Below, piece after piece: positions 18,736 to 27,672 of a stretch of 64,000 nucleotides of DNA. Source of the stretch: Haloferula sp. BvORR071 (lineage in GTDB: Bacteria > Verrucomicrobiota > Verrucomicrobiia > Verrucomicrobiales > Akkermansiaceae); assembly GCF_000739615.1 (NCBI RefSeq), contig NZ_BATP01000061.1, positions 36,888 through 100,887 of the forward strand. The letters are read 5' to 3'. Position 1 is the first letter of the stretch. Each line of letters starts with the position of its first letter. The notes beneath the pieces were generated by a model. That model was not told the DNA's origin. It worked only from the letters and a program-made list of their open reading frames with translations, and made no database searches. A program made the position numbers and the translations under genes.

Positions 18736-19305
18736 ATGGCTGACGAAGAAACCAACACACCGGCACCGGAAGCCGCCGCGGCTCCTGCTGCCGCTGCGAC
18801 CCCGGCTGCTCCCGCCGCACCTGCAGCTGCTCCCGCAGCGCCGGCTGCCGAAGAAGCTGTCGCTCCCAAGAAGGACGACAAGAAGCGCGACATTTTCGCC
18901 GAGATCGCCGGCGCCGAGGAAACCCAGATCAAGGTTCACAAGGCCAAGGGTTCCAAGAACATCTCCCGCGGCATCGTCCACGTGACGGCCACCTTCAACA
19001 ACACCATCGTCAGCGTGACCGACTCGAACGGCAACACGCTCGGCTGGTCCAGTGCTGGCAAGATGGGCTTCAAGGGCTCCCGCAAGAGCACCGCCTACGC
19101 CGCTCAGGTCGTCTCCCAAGACGCCTGCCGCCAAGCGATGGGCCACGGTCTCAAGGAAGCCGAAGTCCGCGTCAAGGGCCCGGGTTCCGGCCGCGAGTCC
19201 GCTGTCCGTGCCGTTCAGGCTCTCGGCATCGAGCTGCTGGCCATCAAGGACGTCACCCCGATCCCGCATAACGGTTGCCGTCCGAAGAAGGCGCGCCGGG
19301 TGTAA
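18736..19305 (+). CDS. rpsK: Small ribosomal subunit protein S11 with long Ala/Pro-rich N-terminal extension
   Basis: 189 aa, against about 130 aa for typical S11. The canonical domain starts around residue 65 (KVHKAKGSKNISRGIVHVT) and runs intact to the conserved end PIPHNGCRPKKARRV. The first ~62 residues are acidic, then almost pure Ala/Pro (residues 9-45), then Lys-rich. The ATG at 18736 follows rpsM by 35 nt, and no good later start exists before the conserved core, so the extension is probably real. It may be a disordered tail on the platform surface. Confidence 0.96.
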   Translation: MADEETNTPAPEAAAAPAAAATPAAPAAPAAAPAAPAAEEAVAPKKDDKKRDIFAEIAGAEETQIKVHKAKGSKNISRGIVHVTATFNNTIVSVTDSNGNTLGWSSAGKMGFKGSRKSTAYAAQVVSQDACRQAMGHGLKEAEVRVKGPGSGRESAVRAVQALGIELLAIKDVTPIPHNGCRPKKARRV

Positions 19306-19324
19306 TTGCTAATTTTACAAGATC

Positions 19325-19936
19325 ATGGCTCGCTATACCGGTCCTACCACCAAGATCAGCCGCCGCTTCGGCGTGGCTCTCTTCGGTTCCTCGAAGTCGC
19401 TTGAGCGCCGCAATTTCCCGCCGGGCCAGCATGGCCTGCGCGCCGGCCGCAAGAAGAAGAGCGATTACTCCGTCGCCCTCGGCGAAAAGCAGAAGCTCCG
19501 CTTCCAATACGGTGTCCTCGAGAAGCAATTCCGCGGCTACTATGAGGAAGCCGCCCGCCGCCGTGGCGTGACCGGCGAGATCCTGCTCCAGCTTCTGGAA
19601 CTGCGTCTCGACAACGTCTGCTACCGCCTCGGTTTCGCGAACAGCCGTCAGGCTGCCCGCCAGCTCGTCAACCACGGCCACGTGCTCGTGAATGGCAAGC
19701 GCGTGGACATCGCTTCCTACCAGGTGAAGCCGGGTGACAAGGTGAAGATCGGCCCGAAGCCGTCTGCCCAACAACTCGCTCTGCGCATGATGGACCTCAC
19801 CCAATCCTCGCCGCTGGCTGATTGGTTGACCCTTGAGAAGGAAGCCCTCGAAGGCACCATCTCCCGCATCCCCGACAAGGCCGACATCAACCCGCTCGTC
19901 AACGAGCAGCTGATCGTCGAACTTTACTCGCGCTAA
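19325..19936 (+). CDS. rpsD: Small ribosomal subunit protein S4
   Basis: 203 aa, normal length. It begins MARYTGPTTKISRRFG, contains the GQHG(L)R motif typical of S4, and an S4 RNA-binding domain at about residues 92-150 (LDNVCYRLGFANSRQAARQL). It ends LINEQLIVELYSR-like (NEQLIVELYSR), as bacterial S4 does. S4 nucleates 30S assembly. A strong terminator follows at once, so rpoA and rplQ, the usual next genes, are not part of this transcript. Confidence 0.98.
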   Translation: MARYTGPTTKISRRFGVALFGSSKSLERRNFPPGQHGLRAGRKKKSDYSVALGEKQKLRFQYGVLEKQFRGYYEEAARRRGVTGEILLQLLELRLDNVCYRLGFANSRQAARQLVNHGHVLVNGKRVDIASYQVKPGDKVKIGPKPSAQQLALRMMDLTQSSPLADWLTLEKEALEGTISRIPDKADINPLVNEQLIVELYSR

Positions 19937-19964
19937 TCGCACGAGCGGATTCCCGAACGATTTC

Positions 19965-20000
19965 AAAAAGGCCCGGAGGAAACTCCGGGCCTTTTTGTTT
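19965..20000 (+). terminator. Rho-independent terminator of the rpsM-rpsK-rpsD operon
   Basis: A 14-bp stem (AAAAAGGCCCGGAG / CTCCGGGCCTTTTT) with GAAA tetraloop, followed by GTTTTG. It begins 29 nt after the rpsD stop. Confidence 0.93.
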
Positions 20001-20058
20001 TGGGCTTTCGATCAAAGGAGATGGCGGATCGAGTTCCTCGGGAGCTAGCCTTGGTCAC

Positions 20059-20577
20059 TTACTTCCGCCGCGAAGCGTATGATGGATGCCGCTTGTTGTG
20101 ATGCACTGATAGAACGCGGATTCGATCTATAAGGACGCGGTAGCTCACAGAATAAGGAAAACGCTTCAACGCAGCCTTCCGACGATCATTCGTTGCGGGA
20201 GGGAATTTTGTCGGAGAGGTTTGGATGGCCAACAAGATGCGCTCCAGCTCCTAGAAGAACTCGTCGCCCAAGCCGCCCTTGCGCTCGTCATACCAAGCGC
20301 AAATATCATCGACCTCCTGCCCGACGGCATGGTGGTAAACGAGTCTCACGCCTACCTGCGGCCTTTGAAGTTCCATGAATAGCTCGTGGGAAATCTCCAA
20401 GCTGGGATCTGCCTCGAGCTCTGCCTCACGGCGGTCCAGCATGCCCTCAAGGTCGTCGTTGTAGGAGCCTGGCGGTGGAGAGCCGACCGACTCCCACAGC
20501 TCGGCAGCTACCCGAAACCGTTCTGCTGGTTCCAGTTCCATCGCCGCCTCGACAATTGACTCGTAGGACGCCTTCAC
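20059..20577 (-). pseudogene. Degraded RelE/ParE-type toxin-antitoxin locus, antitoxin fused to toxin with internal TAG
   Basis: From GTG 20577 the frame encodes an antitoxin of the 'putative addiction module component' type (AMELEPAERFRVAAELWESV, then acidic). It runs without a stop into a RelE/ParE toxin start at about 20349 (VRLVYHHAVGQEVDDICAWY). The frame is then cut by TAG at 20251-20253. Immediately after the TAG the same frame continues for 63 codons of perfectly toxin-like sequence (ELERILLAIQTSPTKFPPAT ... YRVLIDRIRVLSVHH ...) to a TAA at 20059-20061. A one-base shift before 20349 would place a TAG just ahead of GTG, suggesting that the two genes were once separate. The locus is probably dead as a toxin. 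Confidence 0.8.
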
Positions 20578-20638
20578 GGGAAAGAAATACCTCAACCGAC
20601 GGCGCACTTCAAGTCGCCGTCGGTGGCCTGTTCTCAAC

Positions 20639-22930
20639 TCACTTCAGCTCCGCAGCCGTCCACGGCTTCGGCCCGCGGTCCTTCACCATCTCCCGCACCT
20701 TCTTCACCACGTCCGGCGTCACGGCGGGAGCCTTATTCTCCCACTCGTTGCGGACATAGGTCAGCACGTCGGCGATCTTGTCGTCGGTGAAGGTAGGATT
20801 GATTCCCAGGGCCGGCATCTCCGCGGTCGGATTGTAAGTCTCGCCTGCCACGGTGATCGGGCCGGTGATGCCGTGCAGCAGAATCTTGATGGTCGTCTCC
20901 GGCTTGCCGGTGACCCACTCCGAACCATTCAGCGGCGGCCCGAGCAAGGGCATGCCACCGCCATCCGGACCGTGGCAGGCGAAGCAGGCCGCCTCGCCGC
21001 CATAGAGCGCCTTGCCGCGGTCGTAGGAGGCCAGCTCCGCACCCTTCAGGGTAGGACCTTCAGCAGCTTTGGAGCCGCCCTTGGCACCTTGATCCAGCCA
21101 GCCGGTGAAGTCCTTGTCCTTGATCGAGGTTAGCTTCGCGAACTCCGCCTCATGGCCATGGAGGCCCGAGATCGCCGCCTCACGGATGAAGCGTGCCTTC
21201 GCTTGGTCCTTCAAGAGTGCATCTAGAGCCGCCAGTGCCTTCGGCGTGCCCACCGAGCCCAGCACCCGTGCCAGATAAGGCGCATCCTCTTCCGCAACTG
21301 GCTTCAAGGACACCAGCACCGGTTCGAGCTTGGAAAGTTCCCCGCTATCGAGGCGTGTGCTCGCCCACAGCGCGGAGGACTGCAGCTTCGCATCCTTGTC
21401 CTTCAGTGCAGCCACCAGATGCTCCGCCTTCAGAGCGCCCATGCCCTCGAGAGTCCAGATCGCATGCGCCCGAGCCACCATATCGCCGGCGTTGGCAAGT
21501 TTCACCAGAAAAGGAATCGTCGCCGGATCCTTGCGCTCCACCAGCACCCGCTGCGCCGTCTCGCGGTGCCACGAGTTCGGGTGCATCAGCATCTTCACCA
21601 GGTCCAGGCCCTGCAGCGCGGCGATGTCCACCTTCGGCTCCAGCTTCCCGGAAGTACTACGGATCCGGTAGATCCGGCCATTGCCCAGCGCTGGCTTGTC
21701 CAGCCCGCGGGAGAGGTGCTGCTCGCGCAGGTAGGTGGTTTGGAAAGTCTTGTGCTGGATGATCCCGTGATAGATGTCCACGATGTAGAGCGAGCCATCC
21801 GGCGCGGTGTATGCATTCACCGGGCGGAAACGCTCGTCGGTCGAGGCCAGGAATTCCTTCTCACCCGTCGGGTTCGTGCCCGATAGCTTGCCATCCTTCT
21901 CGCTGATCTTGATCGCCTTCACCAGCGCCACGCAGGACTCGGTGACGAATGCCGTGCCATACCAATCCTTCGGGAAATTCGTCCCGCGATAGACTGCGAA
22001 TCCAGCGGCCGCAGTGCAGTTGATCAGCTTGTGGGTCTTCGGGTCCAGCGTCTGCTCGTTGTAGCCGTTCTCCTTCGCCATATAGCCGCGGTTTACGCCC
22101 GGCGTCACGCGGATCGGCCACACCCGGTTGCTGCCGAGCAGCGGGGTGTCGTTGTACTTCATCTTCACCGCCACATTGTCCTGCAGCAGGTTCGGCGCGA
22201 GGCTCTCCCCGAAGAGGAAGGCCGAGTTGTTATTGCTGTAAATCCGGCCCCAGTTGTCGCGGGCCACACCCCACTGGCCGCGGAAGGCCGTCGACTCGAT
22301 GTCCCACTTGTCGCCCACCCGGCGGATCCGCTTGTCGGACTTCGCGAGGTAGAGGTAGTTGTCCAGGTTCGACATCAGCCCGTTCGGCTTGTGCTCCACA
22401 TTGCCGCCGCTCGCGAATTTCGGATCGATCACTTGGATCTCGCCGCTGGGCTTTAGCCCCTCGCGCTTTTGCCAGCACAGCCGCTCTTGATCCATGAACA
22501 GCACTCCGTCGCCATACACGCTGATCGCACGGGGCAGCATCACCTTGTCGAGGAAGATGGTGCTCTTGTCCACCTTGCCATCACCGTCGCTGTCTTCCAG
22601 CACACTGATCCGGCCCTGCGGCACACTCTCGCCCTTGCCATCGATGTCCGGCATGTAGCCGCGCATCTCGCAGACCCACATCCGCCCGGCCGGGTCAAAG
22701 TCAAGGCACACCGGCTTCTCCACATAGGGCTCCGTCGCCACCGGCTCGATCACGAAGCCCGGCGCTACCTGGAAAGCCTTCAGCGCATCCGCAGGAGATA
22801 GCACCGGGGAAGGGGGGATGTCCTTTTCCGGGACAACCGGCTTCATGTTTTCGTGATCCTTCTTGTCACCCTGCTGGGCGGCGAGAGGGAAGGCACAGAG
22901 GAGAAAGGCGAGGGCGTGGCGCTTGCGCAT
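20639..22930 (-). CDS. Secreted PVC-type dehydrogenase: beta-propeller, HEAT repeats and cytochrome c domain
   Basis: 763 aa. The start at 22930 gives a signal peptide (MRKRHALAFLLCAFPLAAQ). The N-terminal ~400 residues form a PQQ/sugar-dehydrogenase-like propeller (the 'membrane-bound dehydrogenase' domain of planctomycetes and verrucomicrobia), with typical VCEMRGYMPD and SLYIVDIYHGIIQHK stretches. HEAT-like helices cover about 430-620. A C-terminal cytochrome c binds heme at CFACH (649-653), with likely axial Met in AEMPALG near 705. The arrangement suggests periplasmic oxidation of a sugar or alcohol with electrons passed to heme. The substrate is unknown. Confidence 0.92.
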   Translation of the reverse strand: MRKRHALAFLLCAFPLAAQQGDKKDHENMKPVVPEKDIPPSPVLSPADALKAFQVAPGFVIEPVATEPYVEKPVCLDFDPAGRMWVCEMRGYMPDIDGKGESVPQGRISVLEDSDGDGKVDKSTIFLDKVMLPRAISVYGDGVLFMDQERLCWQKREGLKPSGEIQVIDPKFASGGNVEHKPNGLMSNLDNYLYLAKSDKRIRRVGDKWDIESTAFRGQWGVARDNWGRIYSNNNSAFLFGESLAPNLLQDNVAVKMKYNDTPLLGSNRVWPIRVTPGVNRGYMAKENGYNEQTLDPKTHKLINCTAAAGFAVYRGTNFPKDWYGTAFVTESCVALVKAIKISEKDGKLSGTNPTGEKEFLASTDERFRPVNAYTAPDGSLYIVDIYHGIIQHKTFQTTYLREQHLSRGLDKPALGNGRIYRIRSTSGKLEPKVDIAALQGLDLVKMLMHPNSWHRETAQRVLVERKDPATIPFLVKLANAGDMVARAHAIWTLEGMGALKAEHLVAALKDKDAKLQSSALWASTRLDSGELSKLEPVLVSLKPVAEEDAPYLARVLGSVGTPKALAALDALLKDQAKARFIREAAISGLHGHEAEFAKLTSIKDKDFTGWLDQGAKGGSKAAEGPTLKGAELASYDRGKALYGGEAACFACHGPDGGGMPLLGPPLNGSEWVTGKPETTIKILLHGITGPITVAGETYNPTAEMPALGINPTFTDDKIADVLTYVRNEWENKAPAVTPDVVKKVREMVKDRGPKPWTAAELK

Positions 22931-23127
22931 GGGTTTGATCAATACGGGTGGGCTGCCCGCGATTTTCGACAACCAAGGCAAAAAGTCAAAATTTGTATGA
23001 CAGAAACAACGACCTCTTTCGGGGGGCTTTGTCGAAAGCCAGATGGCGACTCCCTGAAGGCATCTGCATCATCCGGCTTCCGCCGATCCCCCTTGAGCGC
23101 GCCTCTCCAGGATGCTTCATTCTGCCC

Positions 23128-23646
23128 ATGATCAAGCCCGTCCTTCGCCTGCTCCCGCTGGCTTTTCTAGTCGTGGCCTGCGACAGCAACAAAAAGGCTG
23201 CTTCGGCTGCTAAGCCACCCAAGGCGGAAATCGTCGAAGAGGAGGAAGACGCGGCTTCGACCACCGTCTTAGCGCCGACCACAGGCAGCCACGCTCCCGC
23301 GCCCAAAGCCATCGCAGTCCCGGAAGAAGGCGCACCAGCGCCTCGCGCCATCGCCGTCTCCGAGGACGAGCTGGCCGCCCCGGCGACCTCTCATCCGAGT
23401 CCCTCCCGGCAGCCGCGTTCTCGCACGGTCACGCCCGCTGACAAGACTGCCCAGGAACTCAAGACTGCCGGCCGCAAAACCGCGGAAGCTACCACCGTTG
23501 CGGAAGAGCACAGCAAGGACGCCATCGAGATCGCCAAGGAGAAAACCGAGACCGGTCTCCGCAATGCCGCCGGAGCCACCGGCCGTTTCTTCCAAAGGGC
23601 AGGGGAGAAGATCGAGGAAGCCGCCAAGGATGCTCAGAATCCCTGA
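23128..23646 (+). CDS. Small lipoprotein with Pro/Ala-rich linker and helical tail
   Basis: 172 aa from ATG 23128, which gives a signal peptide with lipobox VVAC (Cys at about residue 17). The mature part is an acidic Ala/Pro/Ser-rich linker (about residues 30-110) followed by a Lys/Glu/Ala-rich amphipathic helix ending near AGEKIEEAAKDAQNP, reminiscent of LEA or YtxH-like helical tails. No enzymatic motif. It converges with the MFS gene. The frame is open upstream to 22948, but those codons look non-coding. Confidence 0.65.
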   Translation: MIKPVLRLLPLAFLVVACDSNKKAASAAKPPKAEIVEEEEDAASTTVLAPTTGSHAPAPKAIAVPEEGAPAPRAIAVSEDELAAPATSHPSPSRQPRSRTVTPADKTAQELKTAGRKTAEATTVAEEHSKDAIEIAKEKTETGLRNAAGATGRFFQRAGEKIEEAAKDAQNP

Positions 23647-23701
23647 GTGTCTTCTCCTTGAATGGTTCGCTCGCAGGGTTCGCTTCGGGCGGGGTCGGCG
23701 G

Positions 23702-23719
23702 CCTTGATTTGTATCAAGG
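23702..23719. terminator. Small inverted repeat at the convergent gene ends
   Basis: CCTTGAT-TTGT-ATCAAGG, a 7-bp stem overlapping the MFS stop codon and 56 nt past the lipoprotein stop. It could act as a weak bidirectional terminator; there is no T-run. Confidence 0.3.
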
Positions 23720-24988
23720 TGCTTCTGCCGGATCACATCTGTCCGCACTACCGCAAGGGTCTTCCGGAAACAAGTAGAGGGCCTTTGCCAACTGCCTTCT
23801 CCGTTCGCGCCGGATGCTCCACACTGCCACTCCGACGGCCCCTGTGGCGATTAACGCTGCTACCCACGGAATCTCCGGGAGTCCGGGGCCGCTTGCGATG
23901 ACCCAGCCTCCTGCCCAAGCTCCGATTGCGTTGCCGAGATTGAAGGCCCCGATGTTCAGACTCGAAGCCAGAGTCTGCCCGGCTTTGCCTGCGTGCTTGA
24001 GCACACTCAATTGGAGCGGTGCCACGGTACCGAATGCCGCTGCTCCCAGTAGCCCCACGAATACCACTGCGGTTGCCTTCTGATGCATCGCCAGACCCAT
24101 CAAGCCCAGCACCGTTGCCAGCGACACCAGTGATCCCAGCAAGGCCACACCCAGCTTTCTGTCCGCCAATTTTCCTCCCAATAGGTTCCCCGCGATCATC
24201 CCCGCGCCGAACAGCAGCAGGATCCCCGACACGGCCTCATCGCTGAAACCCGCCAGCTTCGTCAGCATCGGCTGCACATAGGTGAACACTGCGAAAACAC
24301 CCGCCCAGCTCAGCACGGTCATCAGCAGTGCCGTCAAAACCTGCTCGCTGAATACCTCCCGCAGCCCGCTTCCGCCACCGCTCTCCACGTGCTCCGCTTC
24401 CTGATCTGGCACCAGCACCGCGACTGCCAGCAGTCCTAAGAGTCCCAAGGCCGACACCGCCCAGAACGTCGATCTCCACCCGAGCTGAAGCCCCAGCCAA
24501 GCCCCGGCGGGCACGCCCACCAGCGTCGCGAAGGTCAACCCGGTGAACATCACCGAAATCGCCGACGCCTTCCTGTCTTCCCTCACCAATCCCGTCGCCA
24601 CAACCGATCCCACGCCGAAGAAGGTTCCGTGCGTGAGGGATGTGATCACGCGTGCTACCATCAGCAGCGCATAGTTCGGGGCCAGTGCGCAGGCCACATT
24701 TCCCACGATGAAAATTGCCATCAGCGTGAGCAGCACCCGCTTTCTCGGCCAGCGCGCGCTCAGCAGCGTCAGCACTGGTGCCCCTAGGAAAACCCCCAGC
24801 GCATACCCGCTGACCAGCAGCCCCGCCGAAGCCACATTCACCTGGAAATCCGCTGCCACCTGCAAGAGCAGACCCATGATCACAAACTCCGTCGTGCCGA
24901 TGCCGAAGGCTCCCACCGTCAGCGCATAAACCGCCGCAGGCATGTGGGTGCCTGGCGACCCCGAAGTCGAACTGGATGAAGAATGCAT
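23714..24988 (-). CDS. MFS transporter, DHA1 drug:H+ antiporter type (AraJ-like)
   Basis: 424 aa with twelve predicted transmembrane segments. The first helix ends in GAFGIGTTEFVIMGLLLQ, the hallmark of the AraJ/YdhP/PbuE DHA1 subgroup, and the loop 2-3 motif is LSARWPRKRVLL. The start at 24988 is where the membrane topology begins; the open frame continues 244 codons upstream only as antisense of the lysR gene. It is divergent from a LysR regulator with 60 bp between the starts, a common arrangement in which the regulator controls the exporter. Confidence 0.9.
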   Translation of the reverse strand: MHSSSSSTSGSPGTHMPAAVYALTVGAFGIGTTEFVIMGLLLQVAADFQVNVASAGLLVSGYALGVFLGAPVLTLLSARWPRKRVLLTLMAIFIVGNVACALAPNYALLMVARVITSLTHGTFFGVGSVVATGLVREDRKASAISVMFTGLTFATLVGVPAGAWLGLQLGWRSTFWAVSALGLLGLLAVAVLVPDQEAEHVESGGGSGLREVFSEQVLTALLMTVLSWAGVFAVFTYVQPMLTKLAGFSDEAVSGILLLFGAGMIAGNLLGGKLADRKLGVALLGSLVSLATVLGLMGLAMHQKATAVVFVGLLGAAAFGTVAPLQLSVLKHAGKAGQTLASSLNIGAFNLGNAIGAWAGGWVIASGPGLPEIPWVAALIATGAVGVAVWSIRRERRRQLAKALYLFPEDPCGSADRCDPAEAP

Positions 24989-25048
24989 GCCCCAGCATGC
25001 ACAGCCGCCCTTGATACTTCTAATCTCTTGATCTAATCGTAGCGATAG

Positions 25049-25981
25049 ATGACAGCGATCAAAGAAGGGGTCACCGAACTGCGCCATCTCCGCTATTTCT
25101 TGGCCATTGCTTCGGAAGGCAGTTTTCGCGGTGCCGCCCGCAAGCTCTTCCTTTCCCAGCCGACTCTTTCCCATCAAATCCGGCAGCTCGAGATGCAGAT
25201 GGGAGCCACGCTTTTCGAGCGTCTTCCCCGCAGCGCCCGCATGACCGCCGCTGGCCGTATCCTTCACGCCCGCGCGATCCGCATCCTGCGCGAGCTCGAC
25301 GACGCCAAGCGCGAAATCGCCGACCTCCAGCAGCTCTCTGCCGGGGAACTCCGCATCGGCATCGTCTCTACCGTCAATGTCGCCGTTATCCCTGAGGCGG
25401 TCGGCAATTTTCGCAACGCCCACCCCAAGGTCACCGTCTCCGTCCGGGAACTGCCCATGGAGATGCTCGAGGCCGAACTTTTGGCCGGGCACCTTGATCT
25501 CGGGATCAGCTTCCTTCCCGGGAAAAGCGGTCACCGCCTCGAAGTCGAGCCGCTCTTCACCGAAAGTCTTGTCGCTGTGCTTCCTCCCAGCCACGTGCTG
25601 GCGCGCCGCCGCCGGATCACTCTCCCTGATGTTCTTGCCCATCCCTTGGTCCTGCTCAGCCACGGTTTCTGCACGCGTGAACTCGTCCTCGAGAGCGTGG
25701 CCCTCCAAGGACTCGAACACGTCCTCAAGCCTGCCATCGAAATGATCTCGATCGAAGGAGTTCTCTCCACCGTCCGCCAGACCGGGATGCTAACCCTCAT
25801 GCCCGATGCCGCCGTGCGCTGGGAACTCCACTCCGATCTAGTGGTAAGGCCTCTCCGTGACGCCGAGGAAAAGCTCTCCTTCCGTCGTGTCGGCCTCATC
25901 TGGGTCGCAGGCGGCCACCGCTCTGCCGCCGCCCGTTCCTTTGCTGCCGGGGTGAAATCCGTGCTTAAGCTACGCGACTAG
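25049..25981 (+). CDS. LysR-family transcriptional regulator (CynR/CysB-like)
   Basis: 310 aa. The N-terminal winged HTH is in LRHLRYFLAIASEGSFRGAA and LFLSQPTLSHQIRQLE (about residues 10-48). A co-inducer-binding periplasmic-type fold follows with LRIGIVSTVNVAVIPEAV and the late MPDAAVRW. It is divergent from the MFS transporter and probably regulates it and itself through the shared 60-bp intergenic DNA. The inducer is unknown. Confidence 0.93.
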   Translation: MTAIKEGVTELRHLRYFLAIASEGSFRGAARKLFLSQPTLSHQIRQLEMQMGATLFERLPRSARMTAAGRILHARAIRILRELDDAKREIADLQQLSAGELRIGIVSTVNVAVIPEAVGNFRNAHPKVTVSVRELPMEMLEAELLAGHLDLGISFLPGKSGHRLEVEPLFTESLVAVLPPSHVLARRRRITLPDVLAHPLVLLSHGFCTRELVLESVALQGLEHVLKPAIEMISIEGVLSTVRQTGMLTLMPDAAVRWELHSDLVVRPLRDAEEKLSFRRVGLIWVAGGHRSAAARSFAAGVKSVLKLRD

Positions 25982-26130
25982 CGCGAATCGGGCCCGGCCT
26001 CCGTCTGGCGCGTTCTGCAAGTGGATTGGCGCGTGGTGCGAGTGACAGATCGGAGATCTCGGGTAGCTTGGAACCATCGCCTCGAGGCTCTGCAACGCCA
26101 CGGTGAGAGCAATTTGAGGCACCCGCGAGC

Positions 26131-27141
26131 ATGAACGACCGCTTCCGCATCTCCACTCTCCTTGCCGGCCGCTTGGCCGAGCATGGGCTGGTTCCGGCTG
26201 CCATCCTGCGTCTCGCCGGGCTGCCGGCGGCCTTCTTCCAGCAGGAAAAGATCTATGCCACCACAGCCGAACTCTTCGCCCTGTGGCGGGCGGTCGGCGA
26301 GCTGAGCGCAGATCCCGCCATCGGCTTGCAACTCGGGAATGAGCCGCGCATGGAGCGTTATCATCCGGCGGCAGTGGCTGCGGTCTGTAGCCGCTCTTAT
26401 CACGATGCCCTCCAGCGCATGGCGCGCTATAAGCAGCTCACCTGTCCCGAGGAAGTCCGGATCAGCGTCGCGCGCGATGAAGCCATGGTCGAGTTCATCT
26501 ATCACGAGGCGACCGACGATGAACCCGAAGTGCTGATCGACATGGCTCTCGCCTGGATCCTCTCCGTCGGCCGCCGCGGCACGAATGGCCAGATCATCCC
26601 TTTGCGCCTGGAGCTCAAGCGTCCCGCCCGTCACCGCGAGCTCTTGGAGTCTCACTTCGGTTGTCGTGTGAAGTTCAAGGCCGGCCGTAATGCCTTGCTC
26701 TTCCGCAAGGCCGATCTCGCGCGTCCCTTCGTGACCTACAATGAGGAGCTGCTGGCCTTGATCGGAGCGCAGCTGGAAACTGAACTCGAAGCGGAGCGAA
26801 GTACCGCGAATCTCGGCGAGCAGGTGAAGCGCACTCTCAAGCGATCCTTGGCCGGAAAGCGGCCGACGCTTCAGGAGGTCGCCCGGGAACTCGGCATGAG
26901 CACCCGCACACTCCAGCGCAAGCTCGGCGAGGCTGGGATTACCTTCCAGCACCTGGTGGAGGACACCCGACGCGAGCTGGCGCACCACTACTTGAAGCAT
27001 AGTAGCGTCGAGCTCAACGAGACTGCCTTCCTGCTGGGCTACGAGGACGCCAACTCCTTCTTCCGTGCCTTCCAGCGCTGGGAGGACACCTCGCCCGGTG
27101 AATGGCGCACACGGCATCAATTGGCCGTAGGCAGGTCCTGA
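26131..27141 (+). CDS. AraC-family transcriptional regulator with arabinose-binding-like N-domain
   Basis: 336 aa. The N-terminal ~200 residues match the large OruR/ArgR-like N-domain of AraC regulators (LLAGRLAEHGLVPAAILRLAG; HEATDDEPEVLIDMALAW). The C-terminal AraC HTH starts near residue 245 (TLQEVARELGMSTRTLQRKL) and ends with the second helix pair LGYEDANSFFRAFQRWEDTS. A cupin and an aldo/keto reductase follow in the same direction after a 120-bp gap, so they are plausible targets. Confidence 0.93.
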   Translation: MNDRFRISTLLAGRLAEHGLVPAAILRLAGLPAAFFQQEKIYATTAELFALWRAVGELSADPAIGLQLGNEPRMERYHPAAVAAVCSRSYHDALQRMARYKQLTCPEEVRISVARDEAMVEFIYHEATDDEPEVLIDMALAWILSVGRRGTNGQIIPLRLELKRPARHRELLESHFGCRVKFKAGRNALLFRKADLARPFVTYNEELLALIGAQLETELEAERSTANLGEQVKRTLKRSLAGKRPTLQEVARELGMSTRTLQRKLGEAGITFQHLVEDTRRELAHHYLKHSSVELNETAFLLGYEDANSFFRAFQRWEDTSPGEWRTRHQLAVGRS

Positions 27142-27261
27142 ACCCACCACTAACGAAGCTTTCCCTCAAGCAACGCGGCCATCGCCGCGCTGCCAGTCAT
27201 CTCCCGGCTTCGCGCCGGGATACCCCAAACCCCTCCAGCAACCCCAAGCAAGAAATCGGAT

Positions 27262-27657
27262 ATGGAAATCAAACGAATCGGCTCACAACCCTCCGGCAAA
27301 GGCCCGGCGGATTGGTTCACCGGCAACGTCCGCGTGGATCCCTTGTTCACGGCACCCGCTCCGGCCCGCGTTGTTGGTGCCAGTGTGACCTTTGAGCCCG
27401 GCGCACGCACTGCGTGGCACACTCATCCCTTGGGCCAGACCCTCATCGTTACCGCCGGCTTCGGGCGGGTGCAGCGCGAGGGCGGTCCCATCGAGGAGAT
27501 CCGCCCCGGCGATGTCGTCTGGTTCCCGCCGGGACTGAAGCACTGGCACGGCGCCTCACCCACCACCGCCATGACCCACATCGCCATCCAGGAGCAGCTC
27601 GACGGCAAGGCCGTCGACTGGCTGGAGCAGGTCGGTGACGAACAATACCAACCCTGA
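27262..27657 (+). CDS. Cupin-domain protein (mandelonitrile-lyase-like small cupin)
   Basis: 131 aa single cupin. Metal ligands are visible as His53, His55 and Gln59 in AWHTHPLGQTLIV and His94 in GLKHWHG. The pattern (TFEPGARTAWHTHPLGQ; RPGDVVWFPPGLKHWHG) is that of the cupin family annotated as (R)-mandelonitrile lyase or carboxymuconolactone-decarboxylase-associated cupins. It lies 15 nt upstream of an aldo/keto reductase, so they probably form one transcript. The reaction is not established. Confidence 0.88.
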   Translation: MEIKRIGSQPSGKGPADWFTGNVRVDPLFTAPAPARVVGASVTFEPGARTAWHTHPLGQTLIVTAGFGRVQREGGPIEEIRPGDVVWFPPGLKHWHGASPTTAMTHIAIQEQLDGKAVDWLEQVGDEQYQP

Positions 27658-27672
27658 ACCACTTTCATTCCA

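Noticed and set aside
23302..23646. Longer open frame from 22948 for the small lipoprotein
   Set aside because: Codons before 23128 have no coding signature, and the lipobox would be internal.
24989..25720. N-terminal extension of the MFS frame over lysR
   Set aside because: The extra 244 codons are antisense to the LysR HTH gene; the membrane protein begins at 24988.
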